Shown: positions 7,086-15,946, counted from the first letter of the stretch. The stretch is DNA of 64,000 nucleotides from Helicobacter pylori (GCF_016748675.1 NZ_CP051534.1:930001-994000); one strand, 5' to 3'. Notes: a model not told the origin generated them from the sequence alone. Numbers and translations are program-made.

Positions 7086-8621
7086 ATGCCATCTCCTGTT
7101 AATCCCATTCACACCAACGCAAACGCTTTAAATGGCGGGGCGAAAAACGAAGTTAAAGACGCCAAAAACGCCCCTAAAAGCGCATCAAAGGATTTCAGTA
7201 AGATCTTAAACCAAAAGATCTCTAAAGACAAAACCGCCCCTAAAGAAAATCCTAACGCTTTAAAAGCCACGCCCAAAGACGCTAAAACGCTTGAAAAAAC
7301 CCCTACCCTACCCCACCAACACGCTCAAAATCCCGCTAAAAACCAACAAGCCCCTACCTTAAAAGATTGGCTCAACCACAAAAAAACAACAGCCCCACAT
7401 GAAGCTCAACATGAGACCCATGAGCATGAAACTAACCCAAAAACCCCTAACGAAACTTTAAGTAAGAATGAAAAAAAGCCTAACGAAGCCCTTTCTAACG
7501 CTCATCAAACAAACTTAACCAATAAAAACCCACTAACCCCAACTAATCGCACTAACAACGCTATCAAAACCCAAACCACCCCAACCCATAACGCTAAAGA
7601 TCCAAAAACCCTTAAAGACATTCAAGCGCTCAGCCAAAAACATGACTTAAACGCCAGCAACATTCAAGCGGCCACGACCCCAGAAAATAAAACCCCCTTA
7701 AATGCGAGCGATCAGCTTGCTTTGAAAACAACGCAAACGCCCACTAACCACACCCTTGCAAAGAACGACGCTAAAAACACCGCCAACCTTTCTAGCGTTT
7801 TGCAATCTTTAGAAAAAAAAGAATCGCCAAATAAAGAACACGCAAACCCCCTAAATAACGAAAAAAAAACGCCCCCTTTAAAGGAAGCTTTACAGATGAA
7901 CGCCATTAAAAGAGATAAAACGCTTTCTAAAAAAAAGCCAGAAAAAACCCAAACTAAAACTCAAACTACAGCCCCAAGCGCGACGCCAGAAAATGCCCCT
8001 AAAATCCCTCTTAAAACGCCCCCTTTAATGCCTTTAATAGGAGCTAACCCTCCTAACGATAATATTCCAACGCCCCCAGAAAAAGAAGAAAAAACTAAAG
8101 AAATAAGCGATAATAAAGAAAAAACTAAAGAAGCTAGTAACAGCACTCAAAGCGCGCAAAACGCCCAAGCTAGCGATAAGACAAGCGAGAATAAAAGCGT
8201 TACCCCTAAAGAGACGATCAAGCATTTCACCCAACAATTGAAGCAAGAAATCCAAGAATACAAACCCCCCATGAGTAGGATCTCTATGGATTTATTCCCT
8301 AAGGAATTAGGCAAGGTTGAAGTGATTATTCAAAAAGTGGGTAAAAACCTTAAAGTGAGCGTGATTTCTCACAACAACAGCTTGCAAACCTTTTTAGACA
8401 ACCAACAGGATCTTAAAAACAGCCTGAACGCTTTAGGCTTTGAAGGGGTGGATTTGAGCTTTTCGCAAGATTCTTCTAAAGAGCAACCCAAAGAGCCATT
8501 CAAAGAGCCATTTAAAGAGCAGGAATCAAGCCCCTTAAAAGAAAACGCCCTAAAAAGCTACCAAGAGAACACAGACCATGAAAACCAAGAAACGAGCATG
8601 CAAATCACTCTTTATGCGTGA
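7086..8621 (+). CDS. fliK: FliK, flagellar hook-length control protein
   Basis: A 511-residue secreted ruler protein of the flagellar export apparatus that sets hook length. Residues 1 to about 370 are low-complexity, rich in Lys, Asn, Thr, Pro and Ala with poly-Lys/Glu patches, as expected of an extended ruler. The conserved Flg_hook domain is C-terminal (about residues 395-465: ISMDLFPKELGKVEVIIQKV, then SLQTFLDNQQDLKNSLNALGF). The tail has short repeats KEPFKE. The start ATG 7086 follows AAAGGATAACC. It leads a run with flgD and the flgE-like gene, on the same strand with short gaps. A 5' sigma54-like element is listed separately. The sequence is very repetitive and likely to vary in length between strains. 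Confidence 0.9.
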   Translation: MPSPVNPIHTNANALNGGAKNEVKDAKNAPKSASKDFSKILNQKISKDKTAPKENPNALKATPKDAKTLEKTPTLPHQHAQNPAKNQQAPTLKDWLNHKKTTAPHEAQHETHEHETNPKTPNETLSKNEKKPNEALSNAHQTNLTNKNPLTPTNRTNNAIKTQTTPTHNAKDPKTLKDIQALSQKHDLNASNIQAATTPENKTPLNASDQLALKTTQTPTNHTLAKNDAKNTANLSSVLQSLEKKESPNKEHANPLNNEKKTPPLKEALQMNAIKRDKTLSKKKPEKTQTKTQTTAPSATPENAPKIPLKTPPLMPLIGANPPNDNIPTPPEKEEKTKEISDNKEKTKEASNSTQSAQNAQASDKTSENKSVTPKETIKHFTQQLKQEIQEYKPPMSRISMDLFPKELGKVEVIIQKVGKNLKVSVISHNNSLQTFLDNQQDLKNSLNALGFEGVDLSFSQDSSKEQPKEPFKEPFKEQESSPLKENALKSYQENTDHENQETSMQITLYA

Positions 8622-8639
8622 TTTTAAGCAAGTTTGCTC

Positions 8640-8645
8640 TATAAT
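8640..8645 (+). promoter_or_regulatory. Possible -10 hexamer before flgD
   Basis: TATAAT at 8640-8645 lies 27 bases before the flgD ATG and 19 bases after the fliK stop. A good AAGGAAGAG ribosome-binding site follows. It may allow flgD and the flgE-like gene to be transcribed without fliK. No clear -35 is seen, which is common in this species. Confidence 0.35.
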
Positions 8646-8671
8646 AAGACATCTTTAATAAGGAAGAGATC

Positions 8672-9772
8672 ATGGCTATTGATTTAGCAGAAGTTACAGG
8701 AGCTAAAGCCGCGCAAGAAAGGAAAAAAGAGCAGCCCACCATCGCTAACGGGTTGGATAAAAACGCTTTCATGAAACTCTTTTTAGAGCAATTGAAAAAT
8801 CAAGACCCCACCGCTCCTATGGAAACGGATAAAATCATCACCCAAACCGCACAGCTCACGCAAGTGGAAATGCAAGAAGAAAACAAAAAAACCATGCAAG
8901 AAGTCGCCAGTGCGATGAAATCCAATAAAGAAACTAACGAATCTTTAAAAGACTTTCAAGGCGCTTTAAAAGACACCATGGAAAACTTGAATAAAGGCAT
9001 GGACGATAGTTTGAAAGCGAATAACGCTTTAAGGGAAGTAAGTGCGCTTAATTCTGTGAGCATGATAGGCAAAATCGCTGAAACCGATGTGAGCGGGGCG
9101 AATTTTGACGGCAACAACAAGCTTTCTTTTTCGCTCTTTTTTGATGAAAAAATTGACGCTTCTAAAGGAGTGCCAGCGATTCAAATCTTAAACGAAAACA
9201 ATGAATTAGTCAAAACGATTCCTTTAAAAGATTATAACGGGCAAAAGGGGTATATCAATTTTGAATGGGACGGCACAAACGAAAAGGGCGAAAAAGTCCC
9301 TAAAGGCAATTATAAAATCAAGGCTGAATACAATTTAGACTCTCAAAGCAAGCAGTATTTGCAAACGCGCATTGGTAGGGGCGAAGTGGAAAGCGTGGTT
9401 TTTGATAAAGGCAAGCCCATGTTAAGAATGGGCGAAATGATTTTACCTATAGACAGCGCGATAGAGTTTTACAAACCGGATCAAAAACCGCTTGAACAGA
9501 AACTCTCGGATCAAAAACCGCTTGATCAAAAACCGATTGAACAAAAACTCTCGGATCAAAAACCGCTTGAACAGAAACTCTCGGATCAAAAACTGCTTGA
9601 TCAGAAACTCTCGGATCAAAAACTGCTTGATCAAAAACCGATTGAACAAAAACTCTCGGATCAAAAACCCATTGATCAAAAACCCCTTGATCAAAAATCG
9701 CTTGATCAAAAACTCTCTGAACAAAAACCCATTGATCAAAAGCCCCAAACCCCCCCTAAAGAGACAGCATGA
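8672..9772 (+). CDS. flgD: FlgD, hook assembly cap protein, with long pentapeptide-repeat tail
   Basis: FlgD caps the growing hook and promotes polymerisation of the hook protein. The N-terminal FlgD domain is clear: LDKNAFMKLFLEQLKNQDPTAPMETDKIITQTAQLTQVE (about residues 26-65). A coiled segment follows (about 80-125), then the Ig-like/tudor part with KIAETDVSGANF and NFEWDGTNEKGEKVPKGNYKIKAEY (about 190-215). From residue 270 to 359 the protein is 18 tandem pentapeptides of the type (D/E)QK(P/L/S)(L/I/S). This tail makes it about 366 residues, longer than I recall for the species (about 300). It overlaps the next start by four bases (ATGA). Confidence 0.93.
   Translation: MAIDLAEVTGAKAAQERKKEQPTIANGLDKNAFMKLFLEQLKNQDPTAPMETDKIITQTAQLTQVEMQEENKKTMQEVASAMKSNKETNESLKDFQGALKDTMENLNKGMDDSLKANNALREVSALNSVSMIGKIAETDVSGANFDGNNKLSFSLFFDEKIDASKGVPAIQILNENNELVKTIPLKDYNGQKGYINFEWDGTNEKGEKVPKGNYKIKAEYNLDSQSKQYLQTRIGRGEVESVVFDKGKPMLRMGEMILPIDSAIEFYKPDQKPLEQKLSDQKPLDQKPIEQKLSDQKPLEQKLSDQKLLDQKLSDQKLLDQKPIEQKLSDQKPIDQKPLDQKSLDQKLSEQKPIDQKPQTPPKETA
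9479..9748 (+). repeat. 15-bp tandem repeat, 18 units, in flgD
   Basis: Eighteen consecutive 15-base units (GATCAAAAACCGCTT type, alternating with GAACAGAAACTCTCG type) span exactly 270 bases and keep the flgD frame. Because the unit length is divisible by three, gain or loss of units changes tail length but not frame. No unit has a stop in other frames either, which produces spurious long frames on both strands. Confidence 0.95.
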
Positions 9773-11586
9773 ACGACACCTTATTAAACGCTTATAGCGG
9801 GATTAAGACCCACCAGTTTGGTATTGACAGCCTTTCCAATAATATCGCCAATGTCAATACTTTAGGCTATCGCTCTAATGATCCGGAGTTTAAGACCTTG
9901 TTTTCTTCGCATTTAGACGCTTTGAACGCCAAATCCGTTGTGGCTAATGATAGAAATTACGGCGTTACAGGTTCAGGCAATGTCCTTTCTAATAAAGACG
10001 GGGAATACATGCCAAGTGAAGGGGAATTCCACATGGCGTATCAAGGCAAGGGTTGGTTTGTGATAGGGCCCAATAAAAATGGGGAAATGACTATTAATAA
10101 AGACGGCTTTAGCAAAAAACAGGATAATTTTCTCACGCGCGCCGGCAATTTCGCACGAGACGCTGATGGCTATTTGGTAACCCCTGAGGGCTATTATGTT
10201 TATGGGATTGATTTGAAAAAAATCAAGGACGGCACGCTCAATTCCACCGCTAGAGATGAAGACATTGAAAAATTGCATGGCAACACCCTTTCGCCCTTAC
10301 AAATCCCCCAGGATTTGACTTACCAGCCGGTGCTTAGCACGAAAGTGAATATCAGCGTGAATCTAAACCCTAAAGACCATTTAAAGGGCGTGCAAGATTT
10401 TTTCTTAAACGACAAGGGCGAGATCATTAAAGAGCGTTTTTTAAACCAGGATATTAACGCTTTAGCCAATGACGATAACGAGCCAATAGATGCGATCACT
10501 AATCGCAAGTTAAATGTCAGTATCCAAAAAGAAGATGGCAAAAAAGAGGATTTTGTTTTCACTTATGGGGACGCTGAAAAAGGCGAAAACCAGTTCAAAA
10601 CTTTAGGCGATTTGCAAAAACTCCTTAAAGAAAAAACCGGGCTAGACTTAAACCTCATCAAAAGCGAAAAAGACGCCAAAAGCCCCCCCCTTTTATTAGA
10701 GATCGCTAATCCTAGCCAAACGCCTATCACCTTTAGCTTGAGTGGGGGCATTGCGGATAAATTGGGCTTGAAAGCGGACGGAATGGAACTGAAAAAGGGC
10801 ATCAGCAGGGATTCAGTAGCGATTAAAATCCCTTATTACAGCACAGAAGTGGATATTTATGACAAAGCTGGGGATAAATACTTGCTCCAAAGCGAATATT
10901 ACATGACCAATTCCAACGATCCCACATCAAGCCCCACGAGTAAAAGGAAAAACCAAACTTGGGAAGTGAAAAGCTACATCGTGGATCCCAAAAACAAAAC
11001 CCCTATCAATGATCCTACTTGGGAAATTGTCGGCTTTGATTCAGCCACGCACAAAATGAAATCCGCCCCCATGACTTTGGACTTTAAAGGCAATAAGCTC
11101 ACCTACTCTTTAGATAAGAGCGAAAACCATGATTCTAGCGATTTGTCTTACCAAGATTCTAAACTCTTAGAAGCGAGTCAAGACGGCAAGCCTAGGGGCA
11201 TTTTTAGAGACATGCGCATTGAAGAAAATGGCGTGATTTCTCTAGCCTTTAGTAACGGAGTGGTGGAGCCGGTCGCTCGCATTGGTATTTTGGCTTTCAC
11301 CAACGATCAAGGCCTAAGGAAAATCGGCGGCAATCTCTATGAAATGCAAGAAGGCACCATTAATGGCGAAAACAGACCCCTAAGCGGTAACCCCATTTTA
11401 GGGTGGGACGAAGAGGGCAAGCTCAAGTTTGGGAAAATCAGGCATAAATATTTAGAAACGAGCAATGTGAATGCCGGGAACGCCCTAACCAATCTCATTT
11501 TAATGCAAAGAGGCTATTCTATGAACGCTAGAGCCTTTGGCGCGGGCGATGACATGATTAAAGAAGCCATTAGCTTGAAAAAATAA
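9769..11586 (+). CDS. flgE: FlgE-like flagellar hook protein
   Basis: A 605-residue rod/hook family protein. The N-terminal signature is DTLLNAYSGIKTHQFGIDSLSNNIANVNTLGYR (residues 3-35), with the flagellar ANVNT/GYR motif. The C-terminal helix LETSNVNAGNALTNLILMQRGYSMNARAFGAGDDMIKEA is the FlgE/F/G D0 helix. The central part (about residues 100-520) is the variable surface domain. H. pylori carries its main hook protein gene (flgE) elsewhere; I recall this locus as HP0908, a second FlgE homolog. Co-translation with flgD (ATGA overlap) places it in hook assembly. Whether it is structural or minor cannot be decided from sequence. Confidence 0.85.
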   Translation: MNDTLLNAYSGIKTHQFGIDSLSNNIANVNTLGYRSNDPEFKTLFSSHLDALNAKSVVANDRNYGVTGSGNVLSNKDGEYMPSEGEFHMAYQGKGWFVIGPNKNGEMTINKDGFSKKQDNFLTRAGNFARDADGYLVTPEGYYVYGIDLKKIKDGTLNSTARDEDIEKLHGNTLSPLQIPQDLTYQPVLSTKVNISVNLNPKDHLKGVQDFFLNDKGEIIKERFLNQDINALANDDNEPIDAITNRKLNVSIQKEDGKKEDFVFTYGDAEKGENQFKTLGDLQKLLKEKTGLDLNLIKSEKDAKSPPLLLEIANPSQTPITFSLSGGIADKLGLKADGMELKKGISRDSVAIKIPYYSTEVDIYDKAGDKYLLQSEYYMTNSNDPTSSPTSKRKNQTWEVKSYIVDPKNKTPINDPTWEIVGFDSATHKMKSAPMTLDFKGNKLTYSLDKSENHDSSDLSYQDSKLLEASQDGKPRGIFRDMRIEENGVISLAFSNGVVEPVARIGILAFTNDQGLRKIGGNLYEMQEGTINGENRPLSGNPILGWDEEGKLKFGKIRHKYLETSNVNAGNALTNLILMQRGYSMNARAFGAGDDMIKEAISLKK

Positions 11587-11610
11587 GGGGCTAAAATAAG
11601 GAGTGTGGTA

Positions 11611-11636
11611 AAATATCCTTTTTAATAAGGATATTT
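11611..11636 (+). promoter_or_regulatory. Perfect inverted repeat covering the ribosome-binding site of the endonuclease gene
   Basis: AAATATCCTT (11611-11620) and AAGGATATTT (11627-11636) are perfectly complementary 10-base arms with a 6-base TTTAAT spacer. The right arm contains AAGGA, the only Shine-Dalgarno sequence of the ORF starting ATG at 11638. In RNA the ribosome-binding site would be paired; as DNA the same symmetry could be an operator. Confidence 0.7.
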
Positions 11637-11637
11637 A

Positions 11638-12273
11638 ATGATACCCACACAGCTTAATGAAATTGCAGAATTTTTAAAAACAAACCCTTATAATTTGTCT
11701 CAACCCTTACAAGATGGGCGATTAAATTCATCTGTCAATGAAGAAGAAATTTTAAATACCATTAAGGATTATTTTCCTATCCAACTGCCAAAAGCCAGAG
11801 AGTGGTGGGATTTTAGTTTTGAAGAAAACGATATTTTTTATCCTGTTAATATTAAAATCACCACCACAAAAACCGCTGACAATCTTAATGGTAAATTAGG
11901 GATTTATTATGCGTTGTGTGGCTTATTGCCGACTTTCAATAACGAAATTGCATGGGAAAAATACTTTCAAAAACTGCATAAAGACTTAGGCAAAAACACC
12001 GATAGAGACTATTATTTTTTAATTATCAACAAAAACGATCCTAAAGATATTTTTATCAATTCCTTAAAAGGTATTCAAACCCTCCAACCTAATGGCAATA
12101 ACTTGCCCTTTCAATGCAAGTGGGATAACAACAGAGAAATCGTTCAAAGAAACTTTGATGGGAGTAAAAACTTCATCTTAAGCGCTTTAGCTGAAAGTGT
12201 TAAGTTACGAGCTAATATTTATTTAGCGTTCAAAGAATTTTTTGGAGGGTTTTTTGTATCAATTAGACATTAA
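11638..12273 (+). CDS. Putative restriction endonuclease paired with the adjacent methyltransferase
   Basis: A 211-residue soluble protein. I recognise it from context rather than from a named nuclease family: it is followed by an overlapping DNA adenine methyltransferase. A possible catalytic cluster is EWWDFSFEENDIFYPVNIKITTTKTADN (about residues 59-85): an acidic stretch followed by a buried VNIKI strand, resembling the D-(E/Q)xK arrangement of PD-(D/E)xK nucleases, though the match is loose. A later LGKNTDRDYYFLIINKNDPKDIF segment is typical of restriction proteins that also carry a core beta sheet. Its ATG follows the hairpin described separately. It overlaps the methyltransferase start by about 20-32 bases. 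Confidence 0.6.
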   Translation: MIPTQLNEIAEFLKTNPYNLSQPLQDGRLNSSVNEEEILNTIKDYFPIQLPKAREWWDFSFEENDIFYPVNIKITTTKTADNLNGKLGIYYALCGLLPTFNNEIAWEKYFQKLHKDLGKNTDRDYYFLIINKNDPKDIFINSLKGIQTLQPNGNNLPFQCKWDNNREIVQRNFDGSKNFILSALAESVKLRANIYLAFKEFFGGFFVSIRH

Positions 12274-13402
12274 AACTTTAGGGCAGGTTTTCACCCCTAA
12301 AAATATAGTGGATTTCATGCTCACTCTCAAACACAATCATGGGAGTGTTTTAGAGCCAAGTGCGGGCGATGGGAGTTTTTTAAAGCGCTTAAAAAAGGCT
12401 GTAGGGATTGAAATCGATCCTAAAATTTGCCCTAAAAATGCCCTTTGCATGGACTTTTTTGACTACCCTTTAGAAAATCAATTTGACACCATTATTGGCA
12501 ACCCGCCCTATGTCAAACACAAGGATATTGCGCCAAGCACTAAAGAAAAACTCCATTACAGCCTTTTTGATGAAAGGAGCAATCTATACTTGTTTTTCAT
12601 AGAAAAAGCGATCAAGCATTTAAAACCTAAAGGCGAATTGATTTTCATCACCCCAAGGGATTTTTTTAAATCCACTTCCAGCGTGAAATTAAACGAATGG
12701 ATTTACAAAGAAGGCACGATAACGCATTTTTTTGAATTAGGCGATCAAAAGGTTTTCCCAAACGCCATGCCTAATTGCGTGATTTTTCGTTTTTGTAAGG
12801 GCAATTTCAGTAGAATCACCAACGATTGTTTGCAATTCGTGTGCAAAAAAGGCATTTTATATTTCCTCAACCAATCTTACACGCAAAAATTAAGCGAGAT
12901 TTTTAAGGTTAAAGTGGGGGCAGTGAGCGGGTGCGATAAGATTTTTAAAAATGAAACATACGGGAATTTAGAATTTGTCACCTCAATCACGAAAAGAACC
13001 AATGTTTTAGAAAAAATGGTTTTTGTCAATGAGCCTAATGATTATTTACTCCAGCATAAAGATAGCTTGATGCAAAGAAAGATCAAAAAATTCAATGAAG
13101 CCAACTGGTTTGAATGGGGTAGAATGCATCACGTATCCCCTAAAAAACGCATTTATGTCAACACTAAAACGCGCCAAAAAAACCCCTTTTTTACCCACCA
13201 ATGCCCTAATTATGACGGCTCTATTTTAGCGCTATTCCCTTATAACCAAAACTTGGATTTACAAAACCTCTGCGATAAACTCAACGCTATCAACTGGCAA
13301 GAATTAGGCTTTGTGTGCGATGGGCGTTTTTTGTTTTCGCAGCGCTCTTTAGAAAACGCTCTTTTGCCTAAAGACTTTTTAAATGAGGATAAAACTTGTT
13401 AG
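12242..13402 (+). CDS. DNA adenine-N6 methyltransferase (type II modification)
   Basis: An approximately 386-residue gamma-class N6-adenine methyltransferase. GQVFTPKNIVDFMLTL and VLEPSAGDGSF (about residues 14-45, motifs X and I, AdoMet binding) come first, then the catalytic motif IV NPPYVKHKD (about 87-95). A C-terminal target-recognition part follows, with HHVSPKKRIYVNTKTR. A TTG at 12242 opens the frame, but GGAGGG at 12244-12249 fits better with TTG at 12254 (YQLDIKTLGQ), which I favour. The stop overlaps the helicase start. Specificity cannot be read from sequence. It is intact, so the host DNA is presumably modified whether or not the nuclease is active. Confidence 0.9.
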   Translation: MEGFLYQLDIKTLGQVFTPKNIVDFMLTLKHNHGSVLEPSAGDGSFLKRLKKAVGIEIDPKICPKNALCMDFFDYPLENQFDTIIGNPPYVKHKDIAPSTKEKLHYSLFDERSNLYLFFIEKAIKHLKPKGELIFITPRDFFKSTSSVKLNEWIYKEGTITHFFELGDQKVFPNAMPNCVIFRFCKGNFSRITNDCLQFVCKKGILYFLNQSYTQKLSEIFKVKVGAVSGCDKIFKNETYGNLEFVTSITKRTNVLEKMVFVNEPNDYLLQHKDSLMQRKIKKFNEANWFEWGRMHHVSPKKRIYVNTKTRQKNPFFTHQCPNYDGSILALFPYNQNLDLQNLCDKLNAINWQELGFVCDGRFLFSQRSLENALLPKDFLNEDKTC

Positions 13403-15432
13403 AAACTTTGCAATTAAACCATGAGCAACTAAAAGCGGCCAAGGCTTTGAAAGGGTATAATTTAGTGATTGCGAGCGCTGGCACAGGAAAGACTTCTACG
13501 ATTGTGGGGCGCATTTTATACCTGCTTGATAACGGCATCAAGCCTGAAGAAATCTTGCTTTTGACTTTCACCAATAAAGCGAGTAATGAAATGATTGCTA
13601 GGGTGGCTAAATATTCCAAGTTAAGCTCCAAAATTGAAGCGGGCACTTTCCATGCAGTGGCGTATCGCTATTTGAAAGAGCATTACCCCAATTTAAGCCT
13701 AAAGCAACCTAAAGAATTGAGAAAACTTTTAGAAAGCATTGTGGACACTAAAAACGCGCTAAACGCAACAGATGAGGATAAGAAGCCCTACACTTCACAG
13801 CATTTATACGCCCTCTATTCTCTTTACACTAACGCTTTAAAACAAGAAGATTTTAGCGCTTGGCTTTCTAGTAAAAACCCTGAACACGCGCCATACGCCG
13901 CCTTTTATGAAAACATTTTAGAAGAATTTGAAAACACTAAAAAAAAGCATGATTATATTGATTATAACGATTTACTGTTGCTCTTTAAAAAAGCGATGCT
14001 AGAAAGACCTAGCCCTTATAAAGAAGTGCTTTGCGATGAGTTTCAAGACACTAACCCCTTACAAGAATCCATTTTAGACGCTATCAACCCCCCTAGTTTG
14101 TTTTGTGTGGGCGATTACGATCAGAGCATTTACGCTTTTAATGGGGCGGATATTTCTATCATTTCTAATTTCACTCAAAAATACAAAAACGCCCAGGTTT
14201 TCACGCTCACCAAAAACTACCGCTCTTCTAAAGAGATTTTAGATCTCGCTAATCAAGTGATACAACACAACGAGCGCATTTACCCTAAAAATTTAGAAGT
14301 GGTGAAATCAGGGCATTTCAATAAGCCCGCGCTTTTAAATTACAACGACAATATCGCGCAATGCCAAGACATCGCTAAACGCATTGTCATGCGAAAGAAT
14401 TTTAAAGAAGTGGCAGTGATTTTTAGGAATAACGCGAGCGCGGATCAATTAGAAGCCGCTTTAAGATCCCACAATGTGCCAAGCAAAAGAAAAGGGAGCG
14501 CGAGCTTCTTTGAATCCAAAGAAGTGGCGTTAGCGTTAGACATTTGCGCGCTCATCTTTAACCCTAAAGACATTATGGCAGCAATCCATGTTTTAAGCCA
14601 TATCAGCGATATTGGCTCTAACACCGCTAAAGACATTCATGAGGCCTTAATGCTTTTAGGCAATGGCGATCTCAAACTAGCCCTAACCCACCCTAATAAA
14701 GAAGCCAAAATTTACACCAAGAAAAAAGAAATCACCTCTATGGGGCTTTTTGAAGAAATTTTTGCTTTAGAAAACAGCTCAAGGTTTAATGGCGTGATAG
14801 ATAAAGCGTTTCATTCGCACCCAGTGTTGATGCACCCTAAAATCTCACTCAATGGGGCTAAAATGCTTAGCGATTTTTTCATTCTTTATACCAAAGCCCC
14901 TACCCATTCCCCTAGCGCTTTAATCAAACACATTCTAGAAAGCGCGTTTTTTCAAACCTTTAAAACACGCCTTTTAAAAGAGCGCTCCAAAAATAAGGAC
15001 GGCTCTTATAACGAATTTAAAAAACTCCAAGCGCAAAAACGCTTCAATGAAAAAATGGACTTGCTGAGTTCTTTGGCGAAAAATTACCAGAATTTAGGGC
15101 GTTTTTTAAACGGCACTTTAATAGGCTCTAGTGAAGCCACGCAAGGCGAGGGCGTGAATTTATTGAGCGTGCATGCTTCTAAAGGCTTGGAATTTAAAGA
15201 TGTTTATATTATAGATTTAATGGAGGGCCGTTTCCCTAACCACAAGCTCATGAATACCGGTGGAGGCATTGAAGAAGAGCGGCGGCTTTTTTATGTCGCT
15301 ATCACAAGGGCTAAGGAAAATTTATGGCTTTCTTATGCAAAAAACGAATTGAGGGAAAACGCCAAACCTAAAGAGCATAAGCCCTCGGTGTTTTTGTATG
15401 AAGCGGGGCTTTTGAAACCCGATTTAAAATAA
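13396..15432 (+). CDS. rep: UvrD/Rep-family superfamily 1 DNA helicase
   Basis: A 678-residue SF1A helicase. Motif Q/I: NHEQLKAAKA and ASAGTGKTSTIVGRI (about residues 8-41). Ia: LLTFTNKASNEM. II: VLCDEFQDTNPLQ (about 211-223). III: GDYDQSIYAFNGAD. IV: TKNYRSS. V: GEGVNLLSVHASKGLEFKDVYI (about 580-600). VI: RRLFYVAITRAKENLWLSY. All are intact. It translocates 3'-5' on single-stranded DNA in repair or replication restart. The TTG start at 13396 overlaps the methyltransferase stop, so translation is likely coupled. A strong hairpin terminator follows at 15477-15510. Rep and UvrD cannot be separated here, so the symbol is provisional. Confidence 0.92.
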   Translation: MLETLQLNHEQLKAAKALKGYNLVIASAGTGKTSTIVGRILYLLDNGIKPEEILLLTFTNKASNEMIARVAKYSKLSSKIEAGTFHAVAYRYLKEHYPNLSLKQPKELRKLLESIVDTKNALNATDEDKKPYTSQHLYALYSLYTNALKQEDFSAWLSSKNPEHAPYAAFYENILEEFENTKKKHDYIDYNDLLLLFKKAMLERPSPYKEVLCDEFQDTNPLQESILDAINPPSLFCVGDYDQSIYAFNGADISIISNFTQKYKNAQVFTLTKNYRSSKEILDLANQVIQHNERIYPKNLEVVKSGHFNKPALLNYNDNIAQCQDIAKRIVMRKNFKEVAVIFRNNASADQLEAALRSHNVPSKRKGSASFFESKEVALALDICALIFNPKDIMAAIHVLSHISDIGSNTAKDIHEALMLLGNGDLKLALTHPNKEAKIYTKKKEITSMGLFEEIFALENSSRFNGVIDKAFHSHPVLMHPKISLNGAKMLSDFFILYTKAPTHSPSALIKHILESAFFQTFKTRLLKERSKNKDGSYNEFKKLQAQKRFNEKMDLLSSLAKNYQNLGRFLNGTLIGSSEATQGEGVNLLSVHASKGLEFKDVYIIDLMEGRFPNHKLMNTGGGIEEERRLFYVAITRAKENLWLSYAKNELRENAKPKEHKPSVFLYEAGLLKPDLK

Positions 15433-15476
15433 AATTGGTTTTTGTGTTGTTTGTTTAAAACGCTAGCAACCACAGA

Positions 15477-15510
15477 TTTTAGCTCTAGCTTGCGCTAGAG
15501 CCAAAATTTT
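15477..15510 (+). terminator. Hairpin terminator after the helicase gene
   Basis: GCTCTAGC (15482-15489), loop TTGC, GCTAGAGC (15494-15501): a perfect 8-base stem, flanked by TTTTA before and CAAAATTTT after. The T-run at 15507-15510 suits plus-strand termination, and the upstream A/T flanks would also work in reverse. Confidence 0.75.
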
Positions 15511-15556
15511 AGTAAACTATGATTGCTAATAGTAATTTCATAGTTGGTTATCTCCT

Positions 15557-15586
15557 TTTGGGGTAACCACCCGCTATTACCCCAAA
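15557..15586. repeat. 10-bp perfect inverted repeat upstream of alpA
   Basis: Arms at 15557-15566 and 15577-15586 with a 10-base spacer (CCACCCGCTA). There is no T-run on either side, so it is not a normal rho-independent terminator. It could be a binding site or part of a structured leader or small RNA. Confidence 0.55.
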
Positions 15587-15733
15587 CCCTAACATGCTCC
15601 AAATTTTCACAACAAAAGAGATAACTTAAAATCATTATTTACGTTGGTGCGATTATAGTTTAAAAAACTAAAAATGCCAAAAAGCGTTTTTAAAACCCCA
15701 AAAATTTAAGGCTAATCCCCCTATAAAATTCCG

Positions 15734-15747
15734 TTTTTTTTTTTTTT
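15734..15747 (+). repeat. Poly-T tract (14) upstream of alpA
   Basis: Fourteen consecutive T residues about 200 bases before the alpA start. Homopolymers of this length vary by slippage in H. pylori. It is far from the probable -10, so an effect on alpA is only possible. Confidence 0.7.
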
Positions 15748-15946
15748 GTAAAAAGCGCTCCAATTGTTGTAACTTTATTGCTTTATAAGGGGTCTTTAAG
15801 GGGATTTTTAAGGTTAGTTTAATTTTTCTTATGTGAAAATATCACAATTACATCTGACAATTTGTATTGCTAAATATTATTTACTGATGTAACTTAAATC
15901 CCAAATTTAAACTCAATCAAGGAGCATCCCATTGATAAGGAAAATC

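Larger units (their letters stand above)
15511..15931. other. alpA upstream region
   Basis: The roughly 420 bases before alpA hold no convincing gene. Seen here: a perfect 10-base inverted repeat TTTGGGGTAA / TTACCCCAAA (15557-15566 and 15577-15586), a 14-base T tract (15734-15747), GGGG-containing patches at 15779-15810, and an AT-rich stretch (15830-15900) where the alpA promoter probably lies (candidate -10 regions near TAAATATTATT at 15870-15880). Confidence 0.6.

Noticed and set aside
9443..9748. Long frames on the opposite strand and in another plus frame over flgD
   Set aside because: They arise because the 15-bp repeat contains no stop in any frame; products are low-complexity echoes.
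9479..9748. Regular repeat resembling a CRISPR array
   Set aside because: No spacers; the units are contiguous 15-bp coding repeats.
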